The notes beneath the pieces are model-generated. The model did no database searches and was not told where the DNA came from. It saw only the letters and a list, made by a program, of their open reading frames with translations. The position numbers were made by a program, and so were the translations under genes. Source: Blastococcus sp. TF02A-26 (lineage in GTDB: Bacteria > Actinomycetota > Actinomycetes > Mycobacteriales > Geodermatophilaceae). Taken from it: a stretch of DNA of 64,000 bases. Positions 24,215-37,987 of this stretch are shown here, in pieces. Position 1 is the stretch's first letter, and each line of letters opens with the position of its first letter. Location of the stretch: positions 112,904 through 176,903 of the forward strand of contig NZ_QOHG01000010.1 of assembly GCF_003319125.1 (NCBI RefSeq). The letters run 5' to 3'.

Positions 24215-25687
24215 CTAGCAACCGGTGGAGACCGGGAGCGGCTCGGGGACGCCGATCCGCGGCATGCCCAGGGAGACGCCGGGGGTGGTCGGCTTCGTGT
24301 CGGCCTCGGCGGCGTCGCCGGCGCGCGTGCGGCGGTGGGACAGCAGCGGCCCGTCGGCCACCAGGTGGTGCGGTGCGGCCTGGGTGACCACGGTCTCGAC
24401 GACGTCCCCCGGGCGGACCCCGGCGGCGGCCGTGAAGTGCACCAGGCGCCCGTCGCGGGCCCGGCCCGACAGCCGCCCGGTGCGGGCGTCCTTGCTGCCC
24501 TCGCCGGCCGCGACGAGGAGCTCCACGGTGCGGCCGACCTGGGCCCGGTTCTCCGCCCAGCTGATCTCGTCCTGCAGCGCGGTCAGCCGCAGGTAGCGCT
24601 CCTGGACGACCTCCTTCGGCAGCTGGTCGGCCATCTCCGCGGCCGGGGTGCCCGGGCGCTTGGAGTACTGGAACGTGAAGGCGCTGGCGAAGCGGGCCTG
24701 GCGGACGACCTCGAGGGTCTGCTCGAAGTCGGCCTCGGTCTCGCCGGGGAAGCCGACGATGATGTCGGTGGTGATCGCCGCGTCGGGCATCGCGGCCCGG
24801 ACGCGGTCGATGATCCCGAGGTAGCGCTCCTGCCGGTAGGCGCGGCGCATCCGGCGCAGCACCTCGTCGGAGCCGGACTGCAGCGGCATGTGCAGCTGAT
24901 GGCAGACCGCCGGGGTCTCGGCCATGGCGGCGATGACGTCGTCGGTGAACTCCCGGGGGTGGGGGCTGGTGAAGCGGATCCGCTCCAGGCCCTCGATCCG
25001 GCCGGTCGCGCGCAGGAGGTCGGCGAAGGCACCCTGCTGACCGAACTCGACGCCGTAGGCGTTCACGTTCTGGCCGAGGAGGGTCACCTCGAGCACGCCC
25101 TGGTCGACCAGGGCCTGCACCTCGGCGAGGATGTCGCCGGGCCGGCGGTCCTTCTCCTTGCCGCGCAGCGCCGGGACGATGCAGAACGTGCAGGTGTTGT
25201 TGCAGCCGACGCTGATGGACACCCAGCCGGCGTAGGCGGAGTCCCGCTTCGCGGGCAGCGTCGAGGGGAACACCTCGAGCGCCTCGGCGATCTCGACCTG
25301 CGCCTCGGCGTTGTGCCGGGCCCGCTCCAGCAGGGCGGGCAGCGAGCCGACGTTGTGGGTGCCGAAGACGACGTCCACCCACGGGGCGCGGCGCACGATC
25401 TCGCCGCGGTCCTTCTGGGCCAGGCAGCCGCCGACGGCGATCTGCATCCCCGGCCGGGCGTCCTTCACCGGGCGGAGGTGGCCGAGGTTGCCGTAGAGCC
25501 GGTTGTCGGCGTTCTCCCGGACGGCGCAGGTGTTGAGGACGACGACGTCGGCCTCGCCGTCCTCTGGAGCGGCGGTGTAGCCGGCGGCCTCCAGCAGCCC
25601 GGAGAGGCGCTCGGAGTCGTGCACGTTCATCTGGCACCCGTAGGTGCGCACCCGGTAGGTGCGGGCGGGGGTCTGCGCGGTGTCCAT
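24215..25687 (-). CDS. miaB: tRNA-2-methylthio-N6-dimethylallyladenosine synthase (radical SAM)
   Basis: Adds a methylthio group at C2 of i6A37 in tRNA, after MiaA. 490 residues. The N-terminal UPF0004 domain carries three cluster-binding cysteines in [14 protein letters not shown] and GGCLAQ. The radical SAM core has the CNNTCTFC triad, followed by [15 protein letters not shown]. The C-terminal TRAM domain is about 390-460 ([21 protein letters not shown]). The sequence ends STGC. It is convergent with the DUF349 gene across the hairpin. Confidence 0.96.
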   Translation of the reverse strand: MDTAQTPARTYRVRTYGCQMNVHDSERLSGLLEAAGYTAAPEDGEADVVVLNTCAVRENADNRLYGNLGHLRPVKDARPGMQIAVGGCLAQKDRGEIVRRAPWVDVVFGTHNVGSLPALLERARHNAEAQVEIAEALEVFPSTLPAKRDSAYAGWVSISVGCNNTCTFCIVPALRGKEKDRRPGDILAEVQALVDQGVLEVTLLGQNVNAYGVEFGQQGAFADLLRATGRIEGLERIRFTSPHPREFTDDVIAAMAETPAVCHQLHMPLQSGSDEVLRRMRRAYRQERYLGIIDRVRAAMPDAAITTDIIVGFPGETEADFEQTLEVVRQARFASAFTFQYSKRPGTPAAEMADQLPKEVVQERYLRLTALQDEISWAENRAQVGRTVELLVAAGEGSKDARTGRLSGRARDGRLVHFTAAAGVRPGDVVETVVTQAAPHHLVADGPLLSHRRTRAGDAAEADTKPTTPGVSLGMPRIGVPEPLPVSTGC

Positions 25688-25779
25688 GTCGACAGCGAGG
25701 GTACGGCGCGCCGCCCACCGGCCGGCCGGATCACCCGGGGCGGATGGGACTCCCGGGGTGGATGGGGTCCGCCCCGGTC

Positions 25780-26232
25780 ATGGCCCGGTCGAGGGCTGCC
25801 GAGAGATCGGTTGTGGACACTGCACTGCGACCCGCCGTCCCGCTCCCCGCGGTGATGCCCCAGGCCGACGGCCAGCCCGACGCGGCCCAGGAGTTCGTCA
25901 ACCGGCTCCGTTCCGCGGCGCCGGCGTTCGCGGTCGCGGCCGGCGCCGACACGGCGGTCGTCCGCGAGGTCGTGCCGCCGGCCCGGCACCGGCGCGCCCG
26001 CTGCCGGCTGGTGCTGCGCTTCCCCGGCGAGGTGGAGGTCGACCTGACCTTCCTCGGCGCGGTGAGCCGCGGCTCCGTTCTCGCGGAGGACTTCGACGCG
26101 CTGATCGAGAACTGGTTGGCCAGCGACCGCAGCAACGAGTCCGCCTGGCTGGTGTCCGACGACGAGTCCCCCGACGGTCTGGCGATCGACGTCACCGCCT
26201 GGGCGCAGCTGCAGCGCTCCGCCGCGGTCTGA
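25780..26232 (+). CDS. Uncharacterised protein between miaB and recX
   Basis: About 150 residues from the ATG at 25780; an alternative GTG at 25813 has a weak GAGAG site and the frame is open back to 25744. The core from about residue 35 has DAAQEFVNRLRSAAPAFAV, CRLVLRFPGEVEVDLTFLGAV, LIENWLASDRSNESAW and GLAIDVTAWAQL. This suggests a small alpha-beta cytoplasmic protein. No family is recognised. It is divergent from miaB (92 bp) and convergent with recX across a perfect hairpin. Confidence 0.6.
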   Translation: MARSRAAERSVVDTALRPAVPLPAVMPQADGQPDAAQEFVNRLRSAAPAFAVAAGADTAVVREVVPPARHRRARCRLVLRFPGEVEVDLTFLGAVSRGSVLAEDFDALIENWLASDRSNESAWLVSDDESPDGLAIDVTAWAQLQRSAAV

Positions 26233-26252
26233 TCCGGACGACGATCCCCGCT

Positions 26253-26302
26253 ACGACGACGGCCCCGCTCCCCCCGGCCAGGGGGAGCGGGGCCGTCGTC
26301 GT
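26253..26302. terminator. Perfect 22-bp hairpin between the uncharacterised gene and recX
   Basis: The arm 26253-26274 pairs without error with 26281-26302 around a 6-nt loop (CGGCCA). It lies between the convergent stops at 26232 and 26326. This is the longest perfect stem seen in the window. Confidence 0.9.
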
Positions 26303-26325
26303 CCAGGGGGGTGGCGGCCGGCCGG

Positions 26326-26976
26326 TCAGGGCAGCAGCGCGTCCAGACCGAGGTCGGGGTGGCCGGCGGTCTCCTCGTCCTCCCAGTCGGCATCCAGGGC
26401 CTCCCGGACGACGATGGCGGCCAGCCCGGAGCCGTAGCCCTTGCGGGCCAGCATCCCCACCAGCCGGCGCTGCGCGGTCTCACGGTCCACACGGCGCAGG
26501 CCCGGGACCCGGCGGGCGACCAGCCGGCGCGCGGTGTCCCACTCGTCCTGGTCGTCGACGAGAGCCAGCGCCTCCTCGACGTCGTCGTCCTCGACGCCCT
26601 TGGCGCGCAGCTCCGCCTTGAGCGCCCGCTTGGACAGCCCCCGGCCGGACTGGCGGGAGTCGACCCAGGCGCGCGCGAAGGCGGCGTCGTCGATCAGCCC
26701 CACCTCGGTGAGGCGGTCGAGGACCGCTGCGGCCACCTCCTCGGGGATCTCCTTGCGGGCCAGCAGCTCCTCGAGCTGACGACGGGTCTTGGCGGCTCCG
26801 GTCAGCGCACGCAGGCAGATGTCGCGGGCCGCCGCCTCCGGGTCGCGCGGGGCGCCGGCCGACCCGTCGGTCGCGCCCTCGGGCGACTCCGGGCCGGCCG
26901 CATCTCCGGACGGGGATGCGGCCGCCCGGCGCCGCCCACGAGGTGGGCCGAAGCCGCCGCCGAGACGGTTGCCCAC
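26326..26976 (-). CDS. recX: Regulatory protein RecX
   Basis: Inhibits RecA filament growth and ATPase. 216 residues; the first 45 are a Gly/Pro/Arg-rich extension. The all-helical RecX repeats follow: ARDICLRALTGAAKTRRQLEELLARKEI, EVGLIDDAAFARAWVDSRQSGRGLSKRALKAEL (in two pieces), DEWDTARRLVARRVP, and RRLVGMLARKGYGSGLA. Its start is 4 bp after the recA stop on the same strand, so it is co-transcribed with recA and shares its SOS control. Confidence 0.93.
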   Translation of the reverse strand: MGNRLGGGFGPPRGRRRAAASPSGDAAGPESPEGATDGSAGAPRDPEAAARDICLRALTGAAKTRRQLEELLARKEIPEEVAAAVLDRLTEVGLIDDAAFARAWVDSRQSGRGLSKRALKAELRAKGVEDDDVEEALALVDDQDEWDTARRLVARRVPGLRRVDRETAQRRLVGMLARKGYGSGLAAIVVREALDADWEDEETAGHPDLGLDALLP

Positions 26977-26980
26977 CGGC

Positions 26981-28015
26981 TCAGAAGTCGGGGGCGTCGA
27001 GCGCCGCAGGAGCGTCGACCCGGGGACCGATGCCCAGCTTCTCCTTGATCTTCTTCTCGATCTCGTCAGCCAGGTCGGGGTTGTCCCGCAGGAAGTTGCG
27101 GACGTTCTCCTTGCCCTGGCCCAGCTGGTCGCCCTCGTACGTGTACCAGGCGCCGGACTTCTTCACGAAGCCCTGCTCGACACCGATGTCGATCAGACCG
27201 CCTTCGCGGCTGAAGCCGGTGCCCCAGATGAGGTCGAGCTCGGCCTGCTTGAACGGCGCGGCCACCTTGTTCTTGACGACCTTGACGCGCACCCGGCTGC
27301 CGACGGCGTCCGTGCCCTGCTTGAGGGTCTCGATGCGGCGGACGTCGAGCCGGACCGACGAGTAGAACTTCAGCGCGCGACCACCGGTGGTGACCTCCGG
27401 CGAGCCGTAGACGACGCCGACCTTCTCGCGCAGCTGGTTGATGAAGATCGCGGTGGTGCCGGAGTTGTTCAGCGCACCGGTGATCTTGCGCAGCGCCTGG
27501 CTCATGAGACGGGCCTGCAGACCGACGTGGCTGTCACCCATCTCACCCTCGATCTCGGCGCGGGGCACCAGGGCGGCCACCGAGTCGATGACGATGAGGT
27601 CGAGCGCACCGGAGCGGATCAGCATGTCCGCGATCTCCAGCGCCTGCTCACCGGTGTCGGGCTGGCTGACCAGCAGCGCGTCGGTGTCGACGCCGATCGC
27701 CCGGGCGTACTCGGGGTCGAGGGCGTGCTCGGCGTCGATGAACGCGACCACACCGCCGGCGGCCTGGGCGTTGGCCACCGCGTGCAGCGCGACCGTCGTC
27801 TTGCCGGAGGCCTCGGGGCCGTACACCTCGACGATGCGGCCGCGGGGCAGGCCGCCGACGCCGAGCGCGATGTCGAGGGCGATCGAACCGGTGGGGATGA
27901 CCCGCATGGCGACCTCGGGCGAGTCGCCCAGCCGCATCACCGAGCCCTTGCCGAACTGCTTGTCGATCTGGGCCAGGGCCATGTCGAGGGCCTTGTCGCG
28001 GTCGAGCGTTGCCAT
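26981..28015 (-). CDS. recA: Recombinase RecA
   Basis: Binds single-stranded DNA, carries out strand exchange and triggers LexA self-cleavage. 344 residues from the ATG at 28015 with AAGGTG upstream; upstream frame extension does not belong to RecA. It begins with [14 protein letters not shown]. Walker A is GPEASGKTT and Walker B is [14 protein letters not shown]. The DNA-binding L2 region includes [20 protein letters not shown]. Its Lys/Glu-rich C-terminal helix [12 protein letters not shown] is also visible. No intein is present. An SOS box lies 133 bp upstream. Confidence 0.98.
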   Translation of the reverse strand: MATLDRDKALDMALAQIDKQFGKGSVMRLGDSPEVAMRVIPTGSIALDIALGVGGLPRGRIVEVYGPEASGKTTVALHAVANAQAAGGVVAFIDAEHALDPEYARAIGVDTDALLVSQPDTGEQALEIADMLIRSGALDLIVIDSVAALVPRAEIEGEMGDSHVGLQARLMSQALRKITGALNNSGTTAIFINQLREKVGVVYGSPEVTTGGRALKFYSSVRLDVRRIETLKQGTDAVGSRVRVKVVKNKVAAPFKQAELDLIWGTGFSREGGLIDIGVEQGFVKKSGAWYTYEGDQLGQGKENVRNFLRDNPDLADEIEKKIKEKLGIGPRVDAPAALDAPDF

Positions 28016-28147
28016 GGTGTTCACCTTCGGGGAAGTCACGTGGGTGTGTGTCGAGCGGGTCGGTGCCGACGCTAGAGACGGGGTCCGACACTTCCGGGGC
28101 ACCGACCAGACCTGTGGAGGAACACCCGGCCTGTGGAACACAGTAGG

Positions 28148-28163
28148 CCGAACACCTGTTCGA
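28148..28163. promoter_or_regulatory. LexA/SOS box upstream of recA
   Basis: CCGAAC-ACCT-GTTCGA matches TCGAAC-N4-GTTCGA at 11 of 12 fixed positions. It lies 133 bp upstream of the recA start, in the 217-bp gap to the DUF3046 gene. The rest of this gap shows no gene. Confidence 0.9.
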
Positions 28164-28232
28164 CCGCCACCCTGACACGCCGTCCGTCACAGCCGTCCCA
28201 TGAGGGACGGGACGACCCGAGCGAGGAGCCGC

Positions 28233-28427
28233 TCAGCGGTCCTTCTTGGGGACCTCGTACTCCTCGCAGATGGCCAGCCAGACCCGGCGCACGGGGAGGC
28301 CCGCCTCGATGGCGTCGGCCGCGGTACGCCCGCCCAGGGCGGAGAAGACGTGGTCGCGCACCACGCTCTGGGCCCTCATGGAGCCGAAGAGCTCGTCGAG
28401 CCGGGACCAGAACTCCTGCAGCCGCAC
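28233..28427 (-). CDS. DUF3046 family small protein
   Basis: 64 residues, matching the DUF3046 size and pattern: MRLQEFWSRLDELFGSMRAQ, VFSALGGRTAADAIEAG, VRRVWLAICEEYEVP. This family is found in actinobacteria immediately upstream of recA (Rv2738c in M. tuberculosis) on the same strand. Function is unknown. It ends 69 bp before the recA SOS box and so is separately promoted. Confidence 0.88.
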   Translation of the reverse strand: MRLQEFWSRLDELFGSMRAQSVVRDHVFSALGGRTAADAIEAGLPVRRVWLAICEEYEVPKKDR

Positions 28428-28488
28428 GCCCCGACGCTAGCGCGCCGGCACCGGAGGGTGCCCGCGGCCGCGGGCCTACCCTGGCGCC

Positions 28489-28596
28489 GTGCTCACCACC
28501 GGCTCGTCAACCCTCGACACGGTGCTGGAGATCGGCATCGCGATCTGCCTGCTGCTGTCGCTGATCCTGTTGTGGCGCAACTACCGGGGCCGCTGA
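28489..28596 (+). CDS. Possible 35-residue single-helix membrane microprotein
   Basis: A GTG-start frame encodes a short polar N-terminus, the hydrophobic stretch LEIGIAICLLLSLILLW and a basic end RNYRGR, the layout of a small membrane protein. It overlaps the 3' end of the convergent MFS gene by about 90 bp: its hydrophobic codons are the reverse complement of an odd Gln/Asp-rich tail on that transporter. No ribosome site is clear. It may be chance; kept at low confidence. Confidence 0.3.
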   Translation: MLTTGSSTLDTVLEIGIAICLLLSLILLWRNYRGR

Positions 28597-29856
28597 TCCC
28601 CCGGGCGCCCGGCCGAGCACCCACACCACGACCAGCGGGACCACCAGCGCCGCGCTGACTCCCGACACCAGCCCGAAGCCGCCGAGGGTGAGCAGCGGTC
28701 CGCCGACCACGCCGGCCAGCGCCGCCCCGAGTCCCATCAGCAGGTCGGCGCCGCCCTGGGCGGTGGGGCGCAGCTGCGGCCCGACCGACTCGGTGACCAG
28801 CGTCGACCCGGCGACCAGACCGCACGACCAGCCCAGGCCGAGCAGGAACAGGCCGGCGCCCAGCTGTCCGGCGTCCTCCGGTCCGGCGGTGCCCGACAGC
28901 GCCGCGGCCGCCAGGAGCAGCACCGCCGCGAGCGCCACCACGGCCCGTCGCCCGAGCCGGTCGGCCAGCCAGCCGACGAGCGGGGAGAACAGGTACATGC
29001 CGGCCACGTGCACGCTGATCACCAGACCGATCAGCCGCAGCGTCGTCCCCTCGTGGCCGCCGGCGTGCCCCATGTGGACCGGCGTCATGACCATGACGCC
29101 GACCATCACGGCGTGCGAGACCACGACGGCGGTCAGCCCCAGGCGCCCACCGGGCGAGGCCCAGACCGCCGTCAGCGCGGTCCGGGTGGCCCGGGGCGGG
29201 CGGGTCGGCGCGGGGCCGTCGCCGTCGCGCAGCCGCCGGGCGAGCAGCAGCGGATCGGGCCGGAGCAGCCCCAGGAACAGCGCGGCGACGAGCAGGAACA
29301 CCGCCGCGGACAGCGCGAACCCGCCGCCGAGCGAGGGCAGGCCCAGCCGGACGCCGAGGTCGGCGCCCGGACCGGCCAGGTTGGGTCCCAGCACCGAGCC
29401 GATGGTCGTCGCCCAGACCACCAGCGAGAGGTCCCGGCCGCGGCGCTCCGGAGCAGCGAGGTCGGCGGCGGCGTAGCGCGCCTGCAGCCCGCACGCGGTG
29501 GCCGCGCCGAAGGCGAACAGGCCGGCCATCAGCAGCGGCAGGGACGACAGCGCCGCCGCGACGACGGTGACCACCGCGCCGACCACCGCGACGGCGAACC
29601 CCGCGGCCAGCCCGGCGCGACGGCCGGACCGGTCGCTGATCCGCGCCAGGGGGACCGCCAGGACCGCTGCGCCGAGCACGCCGGCGGTCTGGCCGAGACC
29701 GGAGGCGGAGTCGCTGCCGGCGACGTCCCGGGCGAGCAGCCCGCCGAGCGTGATGCCGATCGTGACGCCGAGGCCGCTCAGCGCCGTCCCGCTGCCGAGG
29801 ACGGCGACCGTGCGGCGCTGGACCCGGGCGAGGTCCGGCAGGGACCGGGTCTCCAC
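28507..29856 (-). CDS. Major facilitator superfamily transporter
   Basis: 449 residues with about 12 hydrophobic helices. The MFS loop 2-3 motif appears as LARISDRSGRRAGLA, and the repeat in the second half as GWLADRLGRRAVVAL. The N-terminal region has SGLGVTIGITLGGLLARDVAGSD. The final about 25 residues (QQDQRQQQADRDADLQHRVEG part) are polar and unlike a usual MFS tail; they lie opposite a putative membrane microprotein. It starts 4 bp downstream of the acyl-CoA dehydrogenase stop, so the two are probably one operon. Substrate unknown; an efflux role is most likely. Confidence 0.88.
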   Translation of the reverse strand: METRSLPDLARVQRRTVAVLGSGTALSGLGVTIGITLGGLLARDVAGSDSASGLGQTAGVLGAAVLAVPLARISDRSGRRAGLAAGFAVAVVGAVVTVVAAALSSLPLLMAGLFAFGAATACGLQARYAAADLAAPERRGRDLSLVVWATTIGSVLGPNLAGPGADLGVRLGLPSLGGGFALSAAVFLLVAALFLGLLRPDPLLLARRLRDGDGPAPTRPPRATRTALTAVWASPGGRLGLTAVVVSHAVMVGVMVMTPVHMGHAGGHEGTTLRLIGLVISVHVAGMYLFSPLVGWLADRLGRRAVVALAAVLLLAAAALSGTAGPEDAGQLGAGLFLLGLGWSCGLVAGSTLVTESVGPQLRPTAQGGADLLMGLGAALAGVVGGPLLTLGGFGLVSGVSAALVVPLVVVWVLGRAPGGSAAPVVAPQQDQRQQQADRDADLQHRVEG

Positions 29857-29860
29857 CGCC

Positions 29861-31006
29861 TCAGAGGCCGATCGAGCGGCCGATGATCTCCCGCATGATC
29901 TCGTTGGTGCCGCCGTAGATCGACTGCACGCGGGCGTCGCGCCAGGCCTTGGAGACCGGGTACTCGTCCATGTAGCCGTAGCCGCCGTGCAGCTGCAGGC
30001 AGCGGTCGGCGACCTTGTTCTGCAGCTCCGTCGTCCAGTACTTGGCCATCGACGCGTCGACGGCCGACAGCTCGCCGGCGTTGAGCCGGCGCACGCACTC
30101 GTCGACGAAGGTGCGGGCGATCGTCGTCTCGGTGTGCAGCTCGGCGAGGACGAAGCGGCTGTTCTGGAAGCTGCCGATCGGCCGGCCGAACGCCGTCCGC
30201 TCGGTCACGTACTCGATCGTCTGCGCCAGCACGGTCTCGGCGGAGGCGACCGCGGTGACCGCGATCGACAGCCGCTCCTGCGGCAGGTTCTCCATGAGGT
30301 GGCCGAAGCCGGCGTTCTCCGTGCCGAGCAGGTTCTCCGCGGGCACCCGGACCTCGTCGAAGAAGAGTTCGGCGGTGTCCTGCGCCTTGAGGCCGACCTT
30401 GGCGAGGTTGCGGCCGCGGGTGAAGCCGGGCATGTCGCGCTCGACGACGAGCAGGCTCGTGCCGCGCGAGCCGGGGGCGTCGGGGTCGGTGCGGGCGACG
30501 ACGATCACCAGGTCGGCGTTGATCCCGTTGGTGATGAAGGTCTTGGCGCCGCTGAGCACCCAGTCGGAGCCGTCGCGGCGGGCGCTCGTGGTGATCGCCT
30601 GCAGGTCGCTGCCGGTGCCCGGCTCGGTCATGGCGATGGCGGTGATCAGCTCGCCGCTGCAGAAGCCGGGCAGCCACCGCTGCTTCTGCTCGTCGGTGGC
30701 GAGGTCGCGCAGGTACGGGCCGGTGACGTCGTTGTGCAGGGTGAAGCCGACGCCGGAGGCGCCCACCCGGGCCAGCTCCTCGTCGACCACGGCGTTGTAC
30801 CGGTAGTCGCGCACCCCGCCGCCGCCGTACGCCTCGTCCATGTCCATGCCGAGCAGGCCCTGCGCCCCGCCGGAGGTCCACACCTCGCGCGGCACGATGC
30901 CGTCGGCCTCCCACTGGTCGTGGAACGGGGCGACGGTCTTCTCGGCCCAGGCGCGCACGGTCGCCCGGAAGTCCTCGTGGTCGGCGTCGTAGAGCGTGAG
31001 GCGCAT
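29861..31006 (-). CDS. Acyl-CoA dehydrogenase
   Basis: FAD-dependent alpha,beta-oxidation of acyl-CoA thioesters. 381 residues from the ATG at 31006; the frame is open further upstream but without family features. The family is clear from AMTEPGTGSDLQAI, the FAD-contact GAKTFITNG, RTAFGRPIGSFQ, LQLHGGYGYMDEYP and the catalytic glutamate region SIYGGTNEIMREIIGRSIGL. The Glu in GGTNE is the active-site base position of medium-chain type enzymes. The chain-length preference cannot be read. It precedes the MFS gene by 4 bp. Confidence 0.93.
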   Translation of the reverse strand: MRLTLYDADHEDFRATVRAWAEKTVAPFHDQWEADGIVPREVWTSGGAQGLLGMDMDEAYGGGGVRDYRYNAVVDEELARVGASGVGFTLHNDVTGPYLRDLATDEQKQRWLPGFCSGELITAIAMTEPGTGSDLQAITTSARRDGSDWVLSGAKTFITNGINADLVIVVARTDPDAPGSRGTSLLVVERDMPGFTRGRNLAKVGLKAQDTAELFFDEVRVPAENLLGTENAGFGHLMENLPQERLSIAVTAVASAETVLAQTIEYVTERTAFGRPIGSFQNSRFVLAELHTETTIARTFVDECVRRLNAGELSAVDASMAKYWTTELQNKVADRCLQLHGGYGYMDEYPVSKAWRDARVQSIYGGTNEIMREIIGRSIGL

Positions 31007-31113
31007 GGACGGCAGTGTGCCGCAGGACACCGACGGCGCCCGGTGTCCACGTCCGGGTGGCACGGATCGGTCGCGCACGGCGGACTGTCGTATCCCGGGG
31101 TGACACTGGCGGG

Positions 31114-35708
<4,595 letters not shown>

Positions 35709-35712
<4 letters not shown>

Positions 35713-36275
35713 CGGACCACCGCGACCCGACGCCGGACCCGGGAACCGTCGGGCAGGGCGACGTCCGCCGTGACCTCACCCGGCGGTGTGCCGGCCCCGG
35801 TCGGCTCCTGCGGGTCGAGCACCCGGACCACCTCGACCTCGGCGGGCTCCCCCGGTCCCGACCAGCTGCCCGTGACCGTCGGGTCGACGGTGTCGCTGCG
35901 GGTCTGGTGGGCCGCCACGACCCGTCCCGTCGCGAGCTCCCGCAGTTGTGTCATGGCCACCGGGTCCCGCGCTCCGTCGTAGAACCACCGCGGGCCGAGG
36001 ACGCCGTGCTGCGACGTGCCGACCAGCGCGCCGTCGTCGTCCAGCGGCGCGCCGCGGTAGGTCAGCGGTACCGCGTAGGTCGATGCGCCGGCCGTGTCGG
36101 TGACGAAGAGGACCTCGACGCCGACCTCGCCGGCCGGGTCGTCGAGGCGGAAGCCGCCCGAGCGGACCAGCGCCGGCGGGTTCCCGTGCGCCCGGTACCA
36201 GGGCTGCCGGGGCAGCCAGTCGCTCAGCAGGTCGAGCTTGCCCGGGACCAGGGTGGTGTCGTGGATGGTGGCCAT
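35709..36275 (-). CDS. Maltokinase N-terminal cap-like domain protein
   Basis: 188 residues from the ATG at 36275. It starts MATIHDTTLVPGKLDLLSDW, then LPRQPWYRAHG, GGFRLDDPAGEVGVE and VPLTYRGAPL, with GVLGPRWFYDGARDP further on. This is the pattern of the cap domain that precedes the kinase fold in actinobacterial maltokinases, here as a free-standing protein. The second half has a V/E-rich beta segment. No kinase domain follows. It is convergent with lhr, with overlapping stops, and follows the ABM-domain gene on the same strand by 28 bp. Function is unknown; a role in glycogen or trehalose metabolism is only suggested by the cap homology. Confidence 0.75.
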
Positions 36276-36303
36276 CGGCGACCACCCTGGCACGACGCGG
36301 GAC

Positions 36304-36918
36304 TCAGCGGCGGGCGCGCAGCCACGGGCGGAACAGCCGGGTGAGCGCCGGCATGACGACGTAGCCGAGCAGCAGCACGACGACGCAGGCCGACAGCAGC
36401 AGCCGCGCCGGCAGCGGCCAGCTGGACACGTGCGGGGTCACGAGCAGCTGGAAGCCCAGCGTGATGGCGAAGACGCCGAGCACCGTCAGGAGCGTCGTCC
36501 GCCACCGCGGACCGGGTTGCGCCGGACGGGTGAAGAAGCTGTCCAGGCCGGACACCCGCGAGACCCGCTCGCCGTCGACCATCTCCTGCATCCGCTCCAG
36601 GGCCTCGCGCCGCTGCGGCGAGCGCTCCCAGGCAGCCAGGGCGGCGTCGTCCCGGAACCGGTACACCAGGTGGTACTCCGAGCTGCCCGGCCCCGGCTTC
36701 AGCAGCGTGCCGCCGAGGTTCCCGGGGAGGGTCCGGGCCACCTGCAGGACGTCCTCGGCCCACTCCTCGAAGGCCTGCCGCCGGTGCGGCCGCACCACCC
36801 GGGCAGCAGTGACCGTGACCGGCTCGGGGCGGTGCCCGACGACCTCGGTCCGGGCCAGCCGGGAACGGAGAGCGAGGACCTGCACGCCCGGGTCAATGCC
36901 CACGCGCGGCGGAGTCAT
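36304..36918 (-). CDS. ABM-domain (antibiotic biosynthesis monooxygenase-like) membrane protein
   Basis: 204 residues. The middle part (about 32-115) has the ABM ferredoxin-like fold pattern: PVTVTAARVVRPHRRQAFEEWAEDV (in pieces), STLEYHLV-like SSEYHLVYRF and AAWERSPQRREALE. Two membrane helices follow (about 140-160 LLTVLGVFAITLGFQLLV and 172-193), then a basic end RPWLRARR. ABM domains with two C-terminal helices are known as uncharacterised actinobacterial membrane proteins; the fold is often a heme or quinone-type oxygenase, but no function is assigned here. The pair with the cap-like gene is probably co-transcribed. Confidence 0.78.
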   Translation of the reverse strand: MTPPRVGIDPGVQVLALRSRLARTEVVGHRPEPVTVTAARVVRPHRRQAFEEWAEDVLQVARTLPGNLGGTLLKPGPGSSEYHLVYRFRDDAALAAWERSPQRREALERMQEMVDGERVSRVSGLDSFFTRPAQPGPRWRTTLLTVLGVFAITLGFQLLVTPHVSSWPLPARLLLSACVVVLLLGYVVMPALTRLFRPWLRARR

Positions 36919-37089
36919 CCCGGTGTCGGCGGTCTCACAGCGGGGGTGCCCGGTCCGCCCCCGGCCGTACGACCACCACCCCGGCGTCCGGACCGCGGGC
37001 CGGACCCACCAGGTCGGCTACGTTGGCCGGCGGCCGACCCGGCGGGCGGTCACGGGTGACGGCCGCGCCGTCCTGGCCGAGAGGCACCG

Positions 37090-37980
37090 ATGTCGGAGAC
37101 GTTCGTCGAGCCGTCCGCGGCGGTCGCGACCCCGGAGGCGGTGACCGCGGCGCTGCGCGCGGTCGACTACCTGCCGGACGAGACGATCGCCGGGACCGTC
37201 CACCTGGCGGCCGCGCTGGAGAAGCCCGTCCTCGTCGAGGGACCGGCGGGGACGGGGAAGACCGAGCTGGCCAAGTCGGTCGCCCGCGCCACCGGCGCCC
37301 GGCTGATCCGCCTGCAGTGCTACGAGGGTCTCGACGAGGCCAAGGCGCTCTACGAGTGGGACTACCGCAAGCAGCTGCTGCGCATCCAGGCCGGGAACGC
37401 CGGGCAGCCGACCGGCGAGCGCTGGGACGACGTCGAGGGGGACATCTTCAGCGAGCACTACCTGCTGCGCCGGCCGCTGCTCGAGGCCATCCGCGCCGAG
37501 GACGACGTCGTCCTGTTGATCGACGAGGTCGACCGGCTCGACGTCGAGACCGAGGCGCTCCTGCTGGAGGTCCTCTCCGACTACCAGGTCTCCATCCCCG
37601 AGCTCGGCACGGTGACCGCCCGCCGCCGGCCGCTGGTGTTCCTGACGTCGAACAACAGCCGCGAGCTGTCCGAGGCGCTCAAGCGCCGGTGCCTGTTCCT
37701 GCACGTCGGCTACCCCTCGCCCCAGCGCGAGCGGGAGATCGTCCTCGCCCGTGTGCCGGGGATCTCCGAGCAGCTGGCCGGCCAGGTGGCGAACGCGGTC
37801 GCCGGCCTGCGGCAGATGGACCTCAAGAAGAAGCCGTCGGTGTCGGAGACGATCGACTGGGCGCGGACGCTGCTGCTGCTCGGCGTCGCGGAGGTCGACG
37901 GCGAGGCGCTGCTGCGGCACCTGTCCGTGCTGCTCAAGCACCAGAGCGACATCGAGCTGGCGCGGACCCGGCTCCGGTGA
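37090..37980 (+). CDS. MoxR-type AAA+ ATPase
   Basis: 296 residues. Walker A VEGPAGTGKTELA is at about residues 50-60. Walker B is VVLLIDEVDR, and sensor 1 appears as PLVFLTSNNSRELSEALKRRC. The helical lid ends with DIELARTRLR. MoxR ATPases remodel or insert cofactors into partner proteins, usually with a VWA-domain partner. The next gene is a CoxE-type VWA protein starting 7 bp later, so the pair is a functional unit. It resembles the CoxD-like branch by partner, but no CO dehydrogenase genes lie nearby. Confidence 0.92.
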   Translation: MSETFVEPSAAVATPEAVTAALRAVDYLPDETIAGTVHLAAALEKPVLVEGPAGTGKTELAKSVARATGARLIRLQCYEGLDEAKALYEWDYRKQLLRIQAGNAGQPTGERWDDVEGDIFSEHYLLRRPLLEAIRAEDDVVLLIDEVDRLDVETEALLLEVLSDYQVSIPELGTVTARRRPLVFLTSNNSRELSEALKRRCLFLHVGYPSPQREREIVLARVPGISEQLAGQVANAVAGLRQMDLKKKPSVSETIDWARTLLLLGVAEVDGEALLRHLSVLLKHQSDIELARTRLR

Positions 37981-37987
37981 GCCCGGC

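Noticed and set aside
26981..28015. Intein in recA
   Set aside because: The recA frame runs 344 residues with continuous RecA motifs, so no intein as in M. tuberculosis is present.
36919..37089. Possible gene or tRNA in the gap before the MoxR gene
   Set aside because: Only GC-rich sequence with no start and ribosome site in frame with a protein-like composition, and no cloverleaf.
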